Of a stretch of 64,000 bases of DNA, positions 30,197-41,792 are shown one piece after another. A program made the position numbers and the translations under genes. Below the pieces are notes generated by a model, which saw only the letters and a list, made by a program, of their open reading frames with translations, had not been told where the DNA came from and ran no database searches. The DNA is taken from positions 2,399,411 through 2,463,410 of the forward strand of contig NW_025813796.1 in assembly GCF_021917145.1 (NCBI RefSeq), read 5' to 3'. How positions within the stretch are numbered: position 1 is the stretch's first letter; every line of letters starts with the position of its first letter. Source of the DNA: Hypomesus transpacificus. Its lineage: Eukaryota > Chordata > Actinopteri > Osmeriformes > Osmeridae.

Positions 30197-31851
30197 CAGT
30201 TTTATGCAAAGGTTTGGGCACCCCAGTTCCAAATGTCTGTTACTGTGAATAGTTAGGCGAGTTTTTACGATTACCCGATCTCCATAATGTGATGGAACAT
30301 TCTTTTCAACCTTTAAAAAAAGATTTGTGTATTATTTTTGTTTTTTACAATTTGTACATATTGAAAAAAATGAAGGAGCACCATGCAAAGGTTTGGGCAT
30401 CCCAAGAGAGTTTAGCTCTCAGATAACCTTTACCAAGGTCTCAGACCTTAATGAGCTTGTTAGTGCTATGGCTTGTTCACAATCATCGATAGGAAAGGCC
30501 AGGTGATGCGAATTTCAAAGCTTTATGAATTCTCTACTTCTCAAACCTTGTCCCAACAATCAGCAGTCATGGGCTCCTCTAAGCAGCTGCCTAGCACTCT
30601 GAAAATGAAAATAATTGATGCCCATAAAGCAGGAGAAGGCTGTAATAATAAGATAATGTTTTTAGGTAGCCATTTCTTCAGTTCATAATGTCATTAAGGA
30701 ATGGCAGTTAAAAGGAACAGTGGAGGTCAAGTTGAGGTCTGGAAGACCAAGAAAACTTTCAGAGAGAACTGATTTAGGATTGCTAGAAAGGTGAATCAAG
30801 GTTTCACCTTCAGGAAAACTTAGCAGACTGGAGTGGCGGTGCACTGATCTACTGTGCATCGACACCTGCACAAATATGACCTTCATGGAAGAGTTATCCG
30901 GAAAACAAAACCTTTCCTGTGTCCTCAGAAGTTTGCAAAGGAGCATCTCAACAACACCATCTGATGCATTTTGGAAATAAATCCCATGGAGTCATGAAGT
31001 TGAGCAAAGGTATGTTTGGAGAAAAATGGGTGGCGAATTTCATGAAAAGAACACCTGTCCAACTGCTAAGCACCGGGGTGGATGAAACATGCTTTGGGCT
31101 TGTGTTGCAGTCAGCGGCACAGGGAACATTTCACAGATAGAGGGAAGACGTGCTTCAATGAAATTCCAGCAAATTCTGGAAGCAAACATGTTAGGTCAAG
31201 TTATGCCAGTTCAATTCCCGGCCGGTGCACATGACGTTGTGTCCTTGGGCAAGGCACTTCACCCTACTTGTCTCGGGAAGAATGTCGCTCTGGATGAGAG
31301 CGTCTGCTAAATGACTACATGTAATGTAAATGTAAACATCCCATTGTCTGTAAAAAAGCTGAAGATAAAAAGAGGATGGCTTCTGCAAACTAATCCTAAA
31401 CATACCTCAAAATCCACAATGGACTACCTCAAGAGGTGCAAGCCATGGCCCTCACAGTGCTCTGACCTAAACATCATCAAAAATCTGTGGCTAGACCTCA
31501 AAAGAGCAGTGCATGCAAAACGGCCGAAGAATCTCACAGAACTTGAAATCTTTTGTCAGGAAGAATTAGCAAATATCCCCCAAACAAGAATTGTAAGACT
31601 CTTAGCTGGCTACAAAACGCGTTTACAAGCTGTGATAAAGGGGGTGTTACTAAGTACTAAACTTTTTCTTTGGGCCCTTTCCTTTTTTGTTGTTTTGAAA
31701 CTGTAAAAGAAACCAATCTTGCATTAAATATTAAAGAAATGTGTCATCTTCAACTTTATGCCTTTTGGAAATCAGGTCATCTTTGACTCACTTAGCTAAT
31801 CACAGTAACATACATTTTTACCAGGGGTGCCAAAACGTCTGCATAAAACTG
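30197..31851 (+). mobile_element. Tc1-like DNA transposon, decayed, with SINE insertion
   Basis: The ends are CAGTTTTATGCAAAGGTTTG and its inverted, slightly diverged partner, each continuing into GGGCACCCC-type sequence and each flanked by TA. A second copy of the inner motif (GCAAAGGTTTGGGCA) sits near 30385-30399, giving the IR/DR layout known from Sleeping Beauty-like elements. Between the ends, plus-strand frames encode pieces of a Tc1 transposase: MGSSKQLPSTLKMKIIDAHK, STVHRHLHKYDLHGRVIRK, WACVAVSGTGNISQIEGRR, PSQCSDLNIIKNLWLDLKRA and LLAGYKTRLQAVIK. These lie in different frames with several stops, so the copy is dead. A SINE fragment at about 31206-31333 interrupts the transposase. 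Confidence 0.9.
31206..31333 (+). repeat. tRNA-derived SINE fragment inserted in the Tc1-like element
   Basis: It holds a box-B-like GTTCAATTCC, then TGACGTTGTGTCCTTGGGCA and AGGCACTTCACCC, and a tail with AGAGCGTCTGCTAAATGACT followed by TGTAAATGTAAA. The head matches the copy at 53831-53946 and the tail matches the LINE end at 57045-57092. The 5' part of the tRNA-like head is missing. Confidence 0.8.
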
Positions 31852-34800
31852 TACTCTCAGATAGGACTTCATAGACTTCCTGTGTGTGTGAGAGAGTTGA
31901 CAGGCGTTTCCAGCACCTCTTCCTAACAGCCTCATTAACCTCTAAATGCCAGTTAAACTTCAAAGGCTGCGTTACTGCTCACACCTTAGGCTCCTCTATC
32001 ACACATACAGATACACAAACACACACACGATGATCCTAGTCGAACAGGTAGGTACAAAATAGGGAACTTGAGAAAGCAAGTTCGAATTTAGGGTAATGTA
32101 AATGTGTTGTTAGAAAAAGAATGACAGTTGAGGGGATTAGTTCCCTTTCAAACACCTCATTCCCAGTGGCACATCACCTTTTCTGACACCATACGTGTGA
32201 AACAAAAGTTGGGTGGGTGGGACACAAAAGTAACATCCTTCTGAGGGGCAATTTAGGGGACCTTTGGTCCAGGTCCTCTGTGCTAATGTGTGTGTGCGTT
32301 CACCCATGTGTCATTCGCAGATTTATATGTGGATTATCCCGTACGCAACACACAGAAAATACAGAGATTGCATCTGTGTCGTGTGTGTGTGTGTGTGGGG
32401 AGAGGGGAGGGGGTGGGTGGAGGAGTACAGACTTGTAGTTTAAGGGGAGGGTTGGTCCCTGTCTTCCTTCTCCTCCCCATTTAATCATTGGAGTCGTAGT
32501 GCCTGCTTTTTCTACAAGACCAGTCCCACAGGCCTCATCAAAGCCCTAGGAGCTTTTGAAGGAGCTGATAGGAATCAACAGAACAAGGGCCCAACTAACT
32601 GACCAAGTTACAGACAGGGAGGGATACTGCTGGAGACAACAGAAGCAACCCAGGAGAATGATTATTGGCCTCCCCAATCCTCACTGATCTGCATAAGTGC
32701 ATTTTTCGTCTTTAAAATACTCACACAGGCAAGTGATTGGTACATTTTGACAAACTGTGCAGCTCAACAGAATCTCTGTGCACTGTGATTCCACTGACCA
32801 GTGACTGAAACTAATCCAAGTTATTGTACTGTGTCAGTTCTTGTTTGTCCTTGGTGGTTGATGAAATCTCAGGATCTTATAGGATCACAACGAAACCCTG
32901 AAAGATTTTCAAGCCAATTAGAATGCCGAATAAAAAGTGTGTTTAGAGTTACACCCACAGTTATGTTCATTCCAGTAATCATAATTAATTAAACAGAGAC
33001 AACTGTGTAGGGCCTACCTACAGTGTATGGGCATTAGGTCTTCCATATACCCCGCTGCCCCTGTCTGTGCCTGAAGAGTTTGAGGTGTGTTTTTGTCCAT
33101 AACAGAGTAGCAAACAGGCCCATTAGAGATGAAAGGCTCTGTTTGCAGCCAATCAAAGATGAGCACAGCAGGGGCCCCTAACCCCACAGACATCAGCCTG
33201 GGACAGGGGCCGAGGGAGGTGGGGGGTGACACCATGTCTCCTTGGATCTTTCCCCTGCCCACGTGCAAATGAACACACATACACACAAACAGGACTGGTG
33301 TAAATGTGAAGTTTACACATGCATTAATCTGTTAATATGCATTAACGGATGTAAAGACCGACATTGAGTGCTGGTAATTTGGATAGAATGCAATAACATG
33401 TGTACTCAATGCAAAGCAAAGAAAGTGTGTGAGCTTTGTTGAAAGCAAAAACACTTTGTAAACAGACAAGATGTGCTAACAAGCAGTGTGGCTCACTGTC
33501 TTGACATGTAACTTGACATCTCCAATTCCAAACAAACAAATGTTGTCAGCCCCATTAAAGGACTTTCATTTAAGGTATAAAGACCAGAAATATGCTAAAG
33601 AAATGATGAAGGCCAACATTAACTTGTGGTAGAAGAAGACTGCAGAGGAACATTCCTAACATTTATTTCCTAAAGCAGTCCTCAAGCACCCATTCCCAAT
33701 TTACACACAGTCTGACTGATTATAGTTCAAACTTCAAAGGATCCTGATCAGTTGTTTTCTCCTCCCAATCTATATCCCTATCTCTTTCTGTCTCTCTTTT
33801 CTCTCCCACAACTGGCTCCATATTGTAAAGTGGGCATCAGTCCATCCCCCGTCTGTCTCTTTCCATCTTCCATCCTGATACTGGATAGTGGGCTGGTTGT
33901 TGTGTTCTTTGATGTGGGCCTGTTGGGCCAGAGAGAGAGAGAGAGAGAGAAAAACAGACAGAGACAGAGAAAGAAAGAGAAGGAGAGCGAGAGAGGGCTA
34001 GAGGGTAGACAGGGTAGAGACAGGAGCCTGTCTTTACAGACCTCAGACAGACGGGGGTGTGAGAGACGGCACGGCCATCTACCATGCCACTGCAACACAG
34101 ATGCCTTCAAACACCTGATTGCCCTGCATGCATACGTGTGTGTATGTGTGGTTATGTGTGTTTGGTTTATTGCTCTGTAGAGGAGGATGTAACAGTATAT
34201 GACGCTAGTTATAGCCTACTTCCTCATTCTGCTCTGAGTTATCCCAAACATACACAGACAAATATGTAGGCCCACTGTTGTGCCATTGTCATGGGGTACA
34301 ACAATTCACACACAATTCACCAAGTACAGTTTACACAAAACAATGTAAACTATTTGCTATACAACACAGTATGTATATATTTACAAAGTACAAATACACA
34401 ATTTATCCACTCGAGCCTTCAAGTCGACAAAAAGAAAATTGAATCCTGTATTGAAACGTATAAAGGCATCATTCATTGGACCCCACTACAACATTCAGTT
34501 GATTGATACCTTTTTTACATTTTAATCAACGGGAGGCTGTAAGTTTAGAGAATGAGGGTCCAACGCCTATCGTCGATTCTGTCTCCTCTGTTTTAATCAT
34601 TCAGAATTGTTATGCTTAACATGCTAAAATAGGGATCAGGGGATCAAGTCAATCGTTCTAATAGTGCGACAACGGGATAAATGGTAAGGGGATTCTGAAT
34701 ACCTTCGAAGCAGCCTATCTCCTCGTCTGTTTGTGGGAAGAGGGGAGGGGAGTGTGTAGTGTGATCCTACATTGTGTCCAAAGGAGTAATTGGCTCAATC

Positions 34801-35893
34801 ACGAACTATCCCATTGATAAGATAATGAGAGAGCCTGGACCAGTGAATGGATGCGGGCATTGCGCTCACAATCTCTTCGACAGACGACTGTCTCCGTGCG
34901 CCACGGCGACCAGTATAGACCTGGTGCTAATAGGTCATTAAGCGAGACCGGATACTTCAAAGGCTCAAGGTACTTTGTTACAAAAACGCACACCCGCATA
35001 GGACATGAAACGTCTTTGGAGGCAGCAGCACTGTTGAAAACCTGAATTCTTAGGCAGGAAATTTAAGTGGGAACAATTTCACGTTGATCAGGCCGTTGGG
35101 TGTAAATTAATAAATGCAGATTTGTCTCTCCTAACTATAGGAAGTTCTCAACACACGCGCAGATTGACTGATTGACGAGGGGATCAACCATGAGGCATTA
35201 TTGCATTACCTTAAACCAATCAATCTAGATAGTCATCCATTTCAGTGATCCTTTGCAAAAAAAAACTGCAAAAAGAGAAATATCTTTGAAAGCACAGTGA
35301 TTAGATAGCATGTGATTGATCAGCATTTAGTTCAACATACCACAGTTCTTTGATTAAGGATGTGGCCAAAATGTTTCTAGTCTGAGATGAATATTTGGGG
35401 AAAGAATGTATGATTTAAGAGAGAAAACCTCTCTTTTAGTACATGAAGACATATACACACGTGCATCATGTATCTAGATGTGGAGGTTAGGTGAGGCCTG
35501 GAAGATGGGGAGGTGTGTGTGTTGGAAGGGGGGGAAACCTCTCCAGACTCACTGGAGCCAGCGGGTAATGGCCTCATTCAGTCCGAATGAGACGCCTTAA
35601 TTACTGCAGTTGTGAAAACTCAAGGAGGGAGGGTGGAAGGGTGGGACAACATGCGCTTTGATCCTGGGCTGAGTGAGTTGTAAATTAGGAGGGATGCCCT
35701 GCATAAATACCGACCTAGCTTCAGTAGAGATCATTTCTTCCAAAGACACAGAGGCCGATTGAAACCACAGACGGATGTACCTAGCAGCACTGTACCTATT
35801 TAGCATCTCTGGAAACTTTGTTGGATCATTGATTGCACTCAAGAAACCCATTTTTTTTATTGACCTCCTTTGGACTTCATCACGTTTTGTGCA
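31852..35893. other. intergenic region upstream of the ved-like gene
   Basis: About 4 kb without a recognised gene. It contains a G-rich stretch near 32390-32450, a short (GA)n run near 33930-33950 and otherwise unremarkable sequence. The 3' end is the proximal promoter of the homeobox gene. Distal enhancers could lie here but none can be identified by eye. Confidence 0.4.
35702..35709 (+). promoter_or_regulatory. TATA-like box of the ved-like gene
   Basis: CATAAATA, about 185 bp before the start codon, which would put the transcription start near 35735. A homeodomain-type TTAATTA lies upstream near 35596, next to AGACGCC, which looks like a Smad-type GC/CAGAC-like element. Assignments are by motif only. 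Confidence 0.4.
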
Positions 35894-37293
35894 ATGACCA
35901 TGAAGGGACAATTTTCTATTGAGTGGCTGTCCCAGAGCAGCCAGGGTTTAGGCAGTCAACGTTTCTCTTCCTGCCTTGAGACTTGTAATGGACCCAGCGC
36001 CTCTGGGACACACTCAGAGAGCCTTCCCGGATTCTACTCTACTAGACCTCTGAATCAGAACCACCTGGAGGGAAAAGTCCCACATAACCTTCCAAGCCAC
36101 CCTGAGTCTGAGAGAGAGACAAACCACCTGAGTCCTAATTTTCCTAACAACCAACAAGGTATAGGCTCTGTCACTACATCCTCACAGCTAATTGAAGTAA
36201 TTTCCTACACCACAATATGTATAGTTGAGTCTTTGTTTTTTATCTCATGGAATTCCTCTTTGGTGATTGTTCCCAGAAATGTGTTGTTTTAATTCCAAAT
36301 AGTAAGTGTTTTGAAACTTAAAGAGTTATAACAATTGTATTGCTTTCATTTTGTGTATGATTGTGCATTATTTGTGTGACGCTCGTTGTGATTTTTGACT
36401 GTTATCCAAACCAAACCCCCTCTCTTTTTCTCAGTGGCTGCTACAGGTTTCAGCAGTGGGACAGAGGAGGAGACCTCGGGGTATGAGAGTGAAGGGGGGC
36501 GCTCTCTCTCCCCCTCTGCCTCTCTCAACAGCATCTCCCCGTCCCCTTCCTCGCCCCCGTCGGGCCGGAGGCCGCGCACCGCCTTCACAACTGAGCAGAT
36601 CAGAAGCCTGGAAAGAGCCTTTAAAAGGAACGCCTACCTGGGGACCCAGGACAAAGCTGAGCTCTGCAAAAAACTCAACCTATCAGACAAGCAGGTAGGC
36701 ATCACATGACCCCCCTTTGAAATACAACCATCAATCACTGTGTTCTGATTTGTAGTTGATGATATGAGACTAATGCAGACACAGAAAGCTTGTATATTAC
36801 AAATTGCCAGGCATGTCAGCAAACACAGAGGAATAAGGAATGCCATAAAATCATATGAAATTCTAGATGTTAATCAATTCATTACATCATTGAATGTGTT
36901 GTAAATTGTCTTGCTCTTTTTGCTCCCCAGATCCGTAACTGGTTTCAGAACCGGCGTATGAAACTGAAGAGGACTGTGCAGGATGCCTTGGCACATGCCT
37001 GCCAGGCTAAGGTGGCATCTCACCTGTTGCACTACTCCGAGCTACAGGCATTTTGCTCTGCCCCCTACCCCACCTACCACCCTCACCTTGTCCCAGACGG
37101 ACCCACCACTGCCCCCTATCTCCAGCCCCACAGCATGCTCTACAACTCCTCTCCTGCTTCCCAGACTCTACCTGGTGTGTCTACCCTACCTATGGACTCT
37201 CTTTACCAGTATGCTACCCTTCCAGGACTCATGGTGCCCTCCAGTGCTTCGTCCCTGGTGGGAGCTCATCAGCCATATCTTCACCAATACTGA
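35894..37293 (+). CDS. ved: ventrally expressed homeobox protein (Vent/Vox/Ved family, ved-like)
   Basis: Homeodomain transcription repressor; fish Vox, Vent and Ved act downstream of BMP to oppose dorsal fate in the gastrula. Three exons: 35894-36158, 36435-36694, 36931-37293; 295 residues. The N terminus MTMKGQFSIEWLSQSS matches the short conserved motif (FS-x-[ED]WL-x-QS) at the start of fish Vent-class proteins. A Ser/Glu-rich linker (SSGTEEETSGYESEGG) precedes the homeodomain RRPRTAFTTEQIRSLERAFK, then NAYLGTQDKAELCKKL and IRNWFQNRRMKLKR, interrupted by an intron before IRNWF. The C-terminal third is Pro/Tyr rich. Ved is preferred over Vox and Vent because of the NAYLGTQDKAELCKKL stretch, as I recall it; the paralogue is the uncertain part. 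A second in-frame ATG (35900) is an alternative start. AATAAA at 37605-37610 and 37670-37675 are candidate poly(A) signals. Confidence 0.8.
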
Positions 37294-38160
37294 AATATAA
37301 GACATTTAATAAGTGCCTACATTTCATTGGTCCAGGGCTGCTCAATGTCACTAATCATTCTCCACCTCCCTTGCTGTTCAGAAAAGTTCTGAGCATTTCC
37401 TGGAAATCCTACACAACCATTGCTCTCAGCTAAACCCAATGTGTAAAATCAGTGCAAAACAGGTGGATTTAAAATGTGGTGCAAATACTTTGTTTAATCT
37501 GTGGTGGGTTGCCTGTGGTAGTGTGCAATAATTGTACAGATTTGTGCTATTTAAATGAAGAAAAAAAAGCTGGATGTCTACACAAATCTCTCATTGGTCT
37601 TTAAAATAAAATAATTTGTTATAAAGCAAAGTTGTTCCACCCAGACTTCTATTGAGTATTTAACATGCCAATAAATTTATTTTCTTAAAGTTTAGAAATA
37701 GTTGACTATTCTCAAAACAGAACTAAGCTAATACTCCATAATACCAAGTAGTGCTTTCCATTACCCTTTCAATATAAAAGCTATAATAAATGTAAGCCCT
37801 TCTCTGCTTCATCTGAACACAGAAATTGACACCAATCAATTTTTTTAAATTTATTTTTTAAAAAGATGAACATCTTTAGGTATAAAACACTCGGAACAAA
37901 GTCCACTTAACACAACTCCTCCCAAAATGACAAGAACTTCCAATTGCCGTTTGTTGGTATATGTACAAAATGTACACGTTACTTGTCATCGCAAAAACCC
38001 AAAACATTTACCCATTTGCAACAGTATAAATGAATGTATAAGTCAAGACACTACACATCTCCAGAAAATCCTAGAGCCATCAGAGAAAATTAACCAAAAA
38101 CTGAAACGGCAAACAAAAACATGGCTGCCCATTCCTTCCTGATGGTTAAGGTCACTTCTT
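37294..38160. other. convergent 3' UTRs of ved-like gene and h2az2
   Basis: An 867-bp AT-rich gap between two converging stop codons. Plus-strand AATAAA signals (37605, 37670) serve the homeobox gene. Minus-strand AATAAA at 37850-37855 is the best h2az2 signal, giving a 3' UTR of about 0.3 kb; another lies at 37676-37681. No other feature is seen. Confidence 0.6.
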
Positions 38161-39880
38161 TTAAGCCGTTTTCTGCTGGCCCTTCTTTCCAATCAGAGAC
38201 TTGTGGATGTGAGGGATCACACCTGCATGGAGGAGACAGAGGAATACATGTAAACGTATAGTCATAGACAAGAGAAATAATAATCCCAGGCACATTATCA
38301 CACTGATGCCTTAAAAAAAAAAAGTACCAAGCAGGATATTGCCAACTCACCTCCGCCTGCGATGGTAGCCTTGATGAGGGAGTCCAACTCCTCATCCCCA
38401 CGGATAGCCAACTGTAAATGACGTGGAGTGATGCGCTTCACCTTCAAGTCCTTGGAGGCATTCCCTGCCAACTCCAACACCTTAAGTAAACAGGGAAAAT
38501 TACAACCTTTATTGCCATCATCTATAAATTGCCCTTTTGAAAACAAAAAAAACAAGTGCAATAGGCAGGTCTGAGGTAAGACCTGCACTGTGTCTTAAGT
38601 AACAAATGTAGCCCGTAATACATGTTCAGATAAGTAGCATAAAACACTACAACTACTACTACAACTGATTGGCAGCACCTAATCATGTCAGATTTCTGTG
38701 CTAACCCAATATTGATACAAGGAAGCACAGGCTTTCTGCTGGCAAGGAAATGAGCCAAGGAGACTTACCTCAGCGGTGAGGTACTCCAGGATGGCAGCAC
38801 TGTAAACGGCAGCTGTGGCTCCTACTCTGCCATGGCTGGTTGTGCGAGTCTTCAAGTGCCTATGGATACGCCCCACTGGGAACTGCACAAAGAAAGTGGG
38901 GGGAAAAAACCTGACAATTAAGAGACTATGCCAATTAAGAGACTATGCCAATGAAAAATTGAAAGGCCAGGATTCAGAGATGTAAAAATAGTTTTATGTA
39001 AAAAGAGAGTTTCATATGTTAGTTTAATTATCGCATTGCTATGGCAGTCTGTTTTACCTAATCTGGCCCTTGGGTAGTTTAAGAAGGACAATCGTAGACA
39101 GGTATTTTAAAGCTGGTGCCCTCGTGGACACGGGTACTACATGTACGTGGGAAAGGTGTGCATGACTGTATGTGACAATAGCGTGTAGCCTGACACGGTG
39201 ACCGTTAGTAATGCTAACTCTGCAAGCTATGAGTGAAATGCACTTACCTGGAGACCAGCCCTTTGAGAGCGAGAAACAGCCTTTGTCTTGGCTTTGCCGC
39301 TGTCCTTTCCAGCTTTGCCTCCTGCCTAAAGAGCAAATCCGGGGTAGGATGAAGACAAATATTATTAAAGAACGCAGAACAGCAGTGAAAACTGAAACAT
39401 GAGAATAACAATTCACGCACAACGCGTACATTACACCAAAACCGCACGTGCAAGCTGTCATGACGCAAGCCTCTCCCGCCCGCTCGTTAAATTAGCCTGC
39501 TAACTTGCACTATGTAGCTAGCTAAAATCTAGAGTGCTGATTGAGTGCCGAAGTGCACAATGTGATACACAATGCTGCCATTCAGAGAACAAAACGCAGG
39601 TACTGGTGGCCTTTCAGACCTGAAATAATGTATGTTGCGCATTAAACTACCATTTCAGAGTCGAATAATTAGTTTCAACCACCATTGGCTAATCCGTAAC
39701 GATAGCATGCAAACTGGCTAGCTAGCTAGCTAGATGGCGCCCTTTCGTAAGATTCTCAAAACATACGACTTTGCGTTCTTTTTCCGGATTGAAAGTATAC
39801 AAATGCATTTCCATGTTTCTGTGTATTAAAGTGTTGAAATAATTTGTAAATCGATTTGAGAATGCAAATACGCTTACCAT
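38161..39880 (-). CDS. h2az2: histone variant H2A.Z.2 (H2A.V)
   Basis: Replication-independent H2A variant placed at promoters and regulatory nucleosomes by SWR1/SRCAP-type remodelers. Five exons: 39878-39880, 39248-39325, 38769-38882, 38351-38480, 38161-38222; 128 codons plus stop, the exact family length. Exon 1 codes only for the initiator Met. The reading [20 protein letters not shown], then [20 protein letters not shown], then [20 protein letters not shown] and [18 protein letters not shown]. The last residue is Ala, as in H2A.Z.2, where H2A.Z.1 ends in Val. Fish have several copies, so an a/b suffix is not assigned. Confidence 0.97.
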
Positions 39881-40895
39881 ATCGCCTGAAGCTTTTCCTT
39901 GTGCTGCTAAGCGATATTTTTACGGAGAGAGAAATGCGAACAATAAAAGTCTGCTAGTTTGCAGGCCAATGAATGGGGCTACTTAACCAATAACGTGAAC
40001 GAATGGTGCTTCTGGGGGTCTTGTCCACCAATTACAATGTTGTTTATTAAGTGTTTACCCATTCCTGTAACCTCATTGGACCATTTGTTAAAAGAAGTCT
40101 TGTCCGTGGAAATTATTTTGGAAGTCCTACGGTCGGATTTAAATGTGCAAATCCAACTATGATTGATATTATTGCACATTCTTCATATTGAACGGTTCAT
40201 TCTTGAATAGTTATTCATCCGCCATGCATCAGCTGACATGCATCGACACTAATATACATAATTTGATATATTTCAACGAAGACCTCGACAACTGTTTTTG
40301 CCTTTGATTGTCAAATGAACACAGCCGTTGACTAAATACAATTTGTCTTAAAATGCACGTTCTTGCCTCACCCTTTTAGGGCATTAGAAGTTGGAAATGT
40401 GACACAATATGACTTATAAAAGACATATTTTTCTTCTCCAATAAATTGCCCTTCTCATAAAGTATAAAATCTCGTTTGGAATAGGCTTACCATGTTAAAA
40501 GTAAGTGTCTAAACTAAATGTCTCAAAATGTGTCAACTGTGTTTGTTGTGGTTATGGAAAATCACACTTGTCCTGTTTTGCCTCTAATGCCGTAGCAACG
40601 GCGTACAGCGTAATCGGCAACACCTTTTTAGTCACTTCATAGTAAAAAGTGTTGAGAATTTTAAGAGCAATTGATTGGGATGGGAGGTACTGGTGATACG
40701 GTGGATACGTACCATGGAGGCGTGATTGGCATGCATATGAGGCAATAAAAACACGAGTTGTGTGCAATGTTAATAATTGGCAGAGGAATGACCAATGGAA
40801 TGTGTTAAAGGCGTGTCTCTGTCGTGTCTGGGAAGGGGGTGTGCACGCGGAGAGAAATACGCAGGAGAGGGAGAAGCTGGCTGGCGGTGCTGAAG
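39881..40895. promoter_or_regulatory. intergenic region between divergent h2az2 and purb
   Basis: About 1.0 kb between divergent start codons. Near h2az2 there are four CCAAT motifs within about 115 bp: 39966-39970, 39987-39991, 40028-40032 and, inverted, 40075-40079. This is the NF-Y arrangement common in histone gene promoters. On the purb side a YY1-like AAGATGGCGGA overlaps the start codon. Confidence 0.6.
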
Positions 40896-40903
40896 ATGGC
40901 GGA
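40893..40903 (+). promoter_or_regulatory. YY1-like motif at the purb start codon
   Basis: AAGATGGCGGA spans the start codon and fits the YY1 consensus core (AAnATGGCGGC). Such sites often sit just downstream of transcription starts in TATA-less genes. The call is by motif only. Confidence 0.5.
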
Positions 40904-41792
40904 TGGTGACAGTGGGAGCGAGCGCGGTGGCAGCAGTGGAGGGGGTGGTGGAAGCGGGTTCCAGCACTTTCAGAGGGAGCAGGAGACCCAGGAGTTGGCG
41001 TCCAAGCGACTTGACATCCAGAACAAGCGTTTCTATCTGGATGTTAAGCAGAACAACAAGGGCAGGTTCATCAAAATTGCCGAAGTCGGGGCCGGGGGCT
41101 CTAAAAGTCGCCTGACCCTTTCTATGTCAGTTGCAGCGGAGTTCCGTGACTACCTCGGGGATTTCATTGAGCACTACGCCCAACTTGGGCCTAGCAGCCC
41201 AGAGCAGATTGCCCAGTCCTCCGTAGGTGAGGACGGCGGGCCCAGGCGGGCCCTGAAGAGCGAGTTTCTGGTCCGCGAGAATCGTAAATACTACCTCGAT
41301 CTGAAGGAGAACCAACGGGGGAGGTTCTTACGGATCAGACAAACCGTCAACCGAGGGCCAGGATTCGGGTTAGGGGGCCCAGGAGGCGGTATGCAGGCCG
41401 GCCAGACCATAGCCCTTCCGGCCCAAGGTTTAATAGAGTTTAGAGACGCCCTTGCCAAGCTCATAGATGATTATGGAGGCGACGATGAGGAATTGACCGG
41501 CGGAACCGCTGCCGGTGGCTACGGTGAGCTACCCGAGGGCACATCTATAATGGTGGACTCTAAACGGTTCTTTTTTGACGTCGGGTCCAACAAATACGGA
41601 GTGTTCCTGCGAGTCAGCGAGGTCAAGCCCAGCTACAGGAACTCTATTACCATCCCGTTCAAAGCCTGGGGAAAGTTTGGAGGGGCGTTCAGTCGCTACG
41701 CTGAGGAGATGAAAGAGATTCAGGAGAGACAGCGGGATAAAATGTACGAAAGGAGAGAGGAGTCCGAGGGAGAGGACGTGGATGACGACTGA
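40896..41792 (+). CDS. purb: transcriptional activator protein Pur-beta
   Basis: Purine-rich single-stranded DNA/RNA-binding protein; represses smooth-muscle genes and rides in neuronal mRNP particles. A single exon of 298 codons, close to the human 312, ends [11 protein letters not shown]. It has a Gly/Ser-rich N terminus ([20 protein letters not shown]), then three PUR repeats: [40 protein letters not shown] and [20 protein letters not shown] with [21 protein letters not shown] longer in-frame start at 40824 exists, but [12 protein letters not shown] is the conserved N terminus, so 40896 is used. A lack of introns is normal for this gene. Confidence 0.98.
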   Translation: MADGDSGSERGGSSGGGGGSGFQHFQREQETQELASKRLDIQNKRFYLDVKQNNKGRFIKIAEVGAGGSKSRLTLSMSVAAEFRDYLGDFIEHYAQLGPSSPEQIAQSSVGEDGGPRRALKSEFLVRENRKYYLDLKENQRGRFLRIRQTVNRGPGFGLGGPGGGMQAGQTIALPAQGLIEFRDALAKLIDDYGGDDEELTGGTAAGGYGELPEGTSIMVDSKRFFFDVGSNKYGVFLRVSEVKPSYRNSITIPFKAWGKFGGAFSRYAEEMKEIQERQRDKMYERREESEGEDVDDD

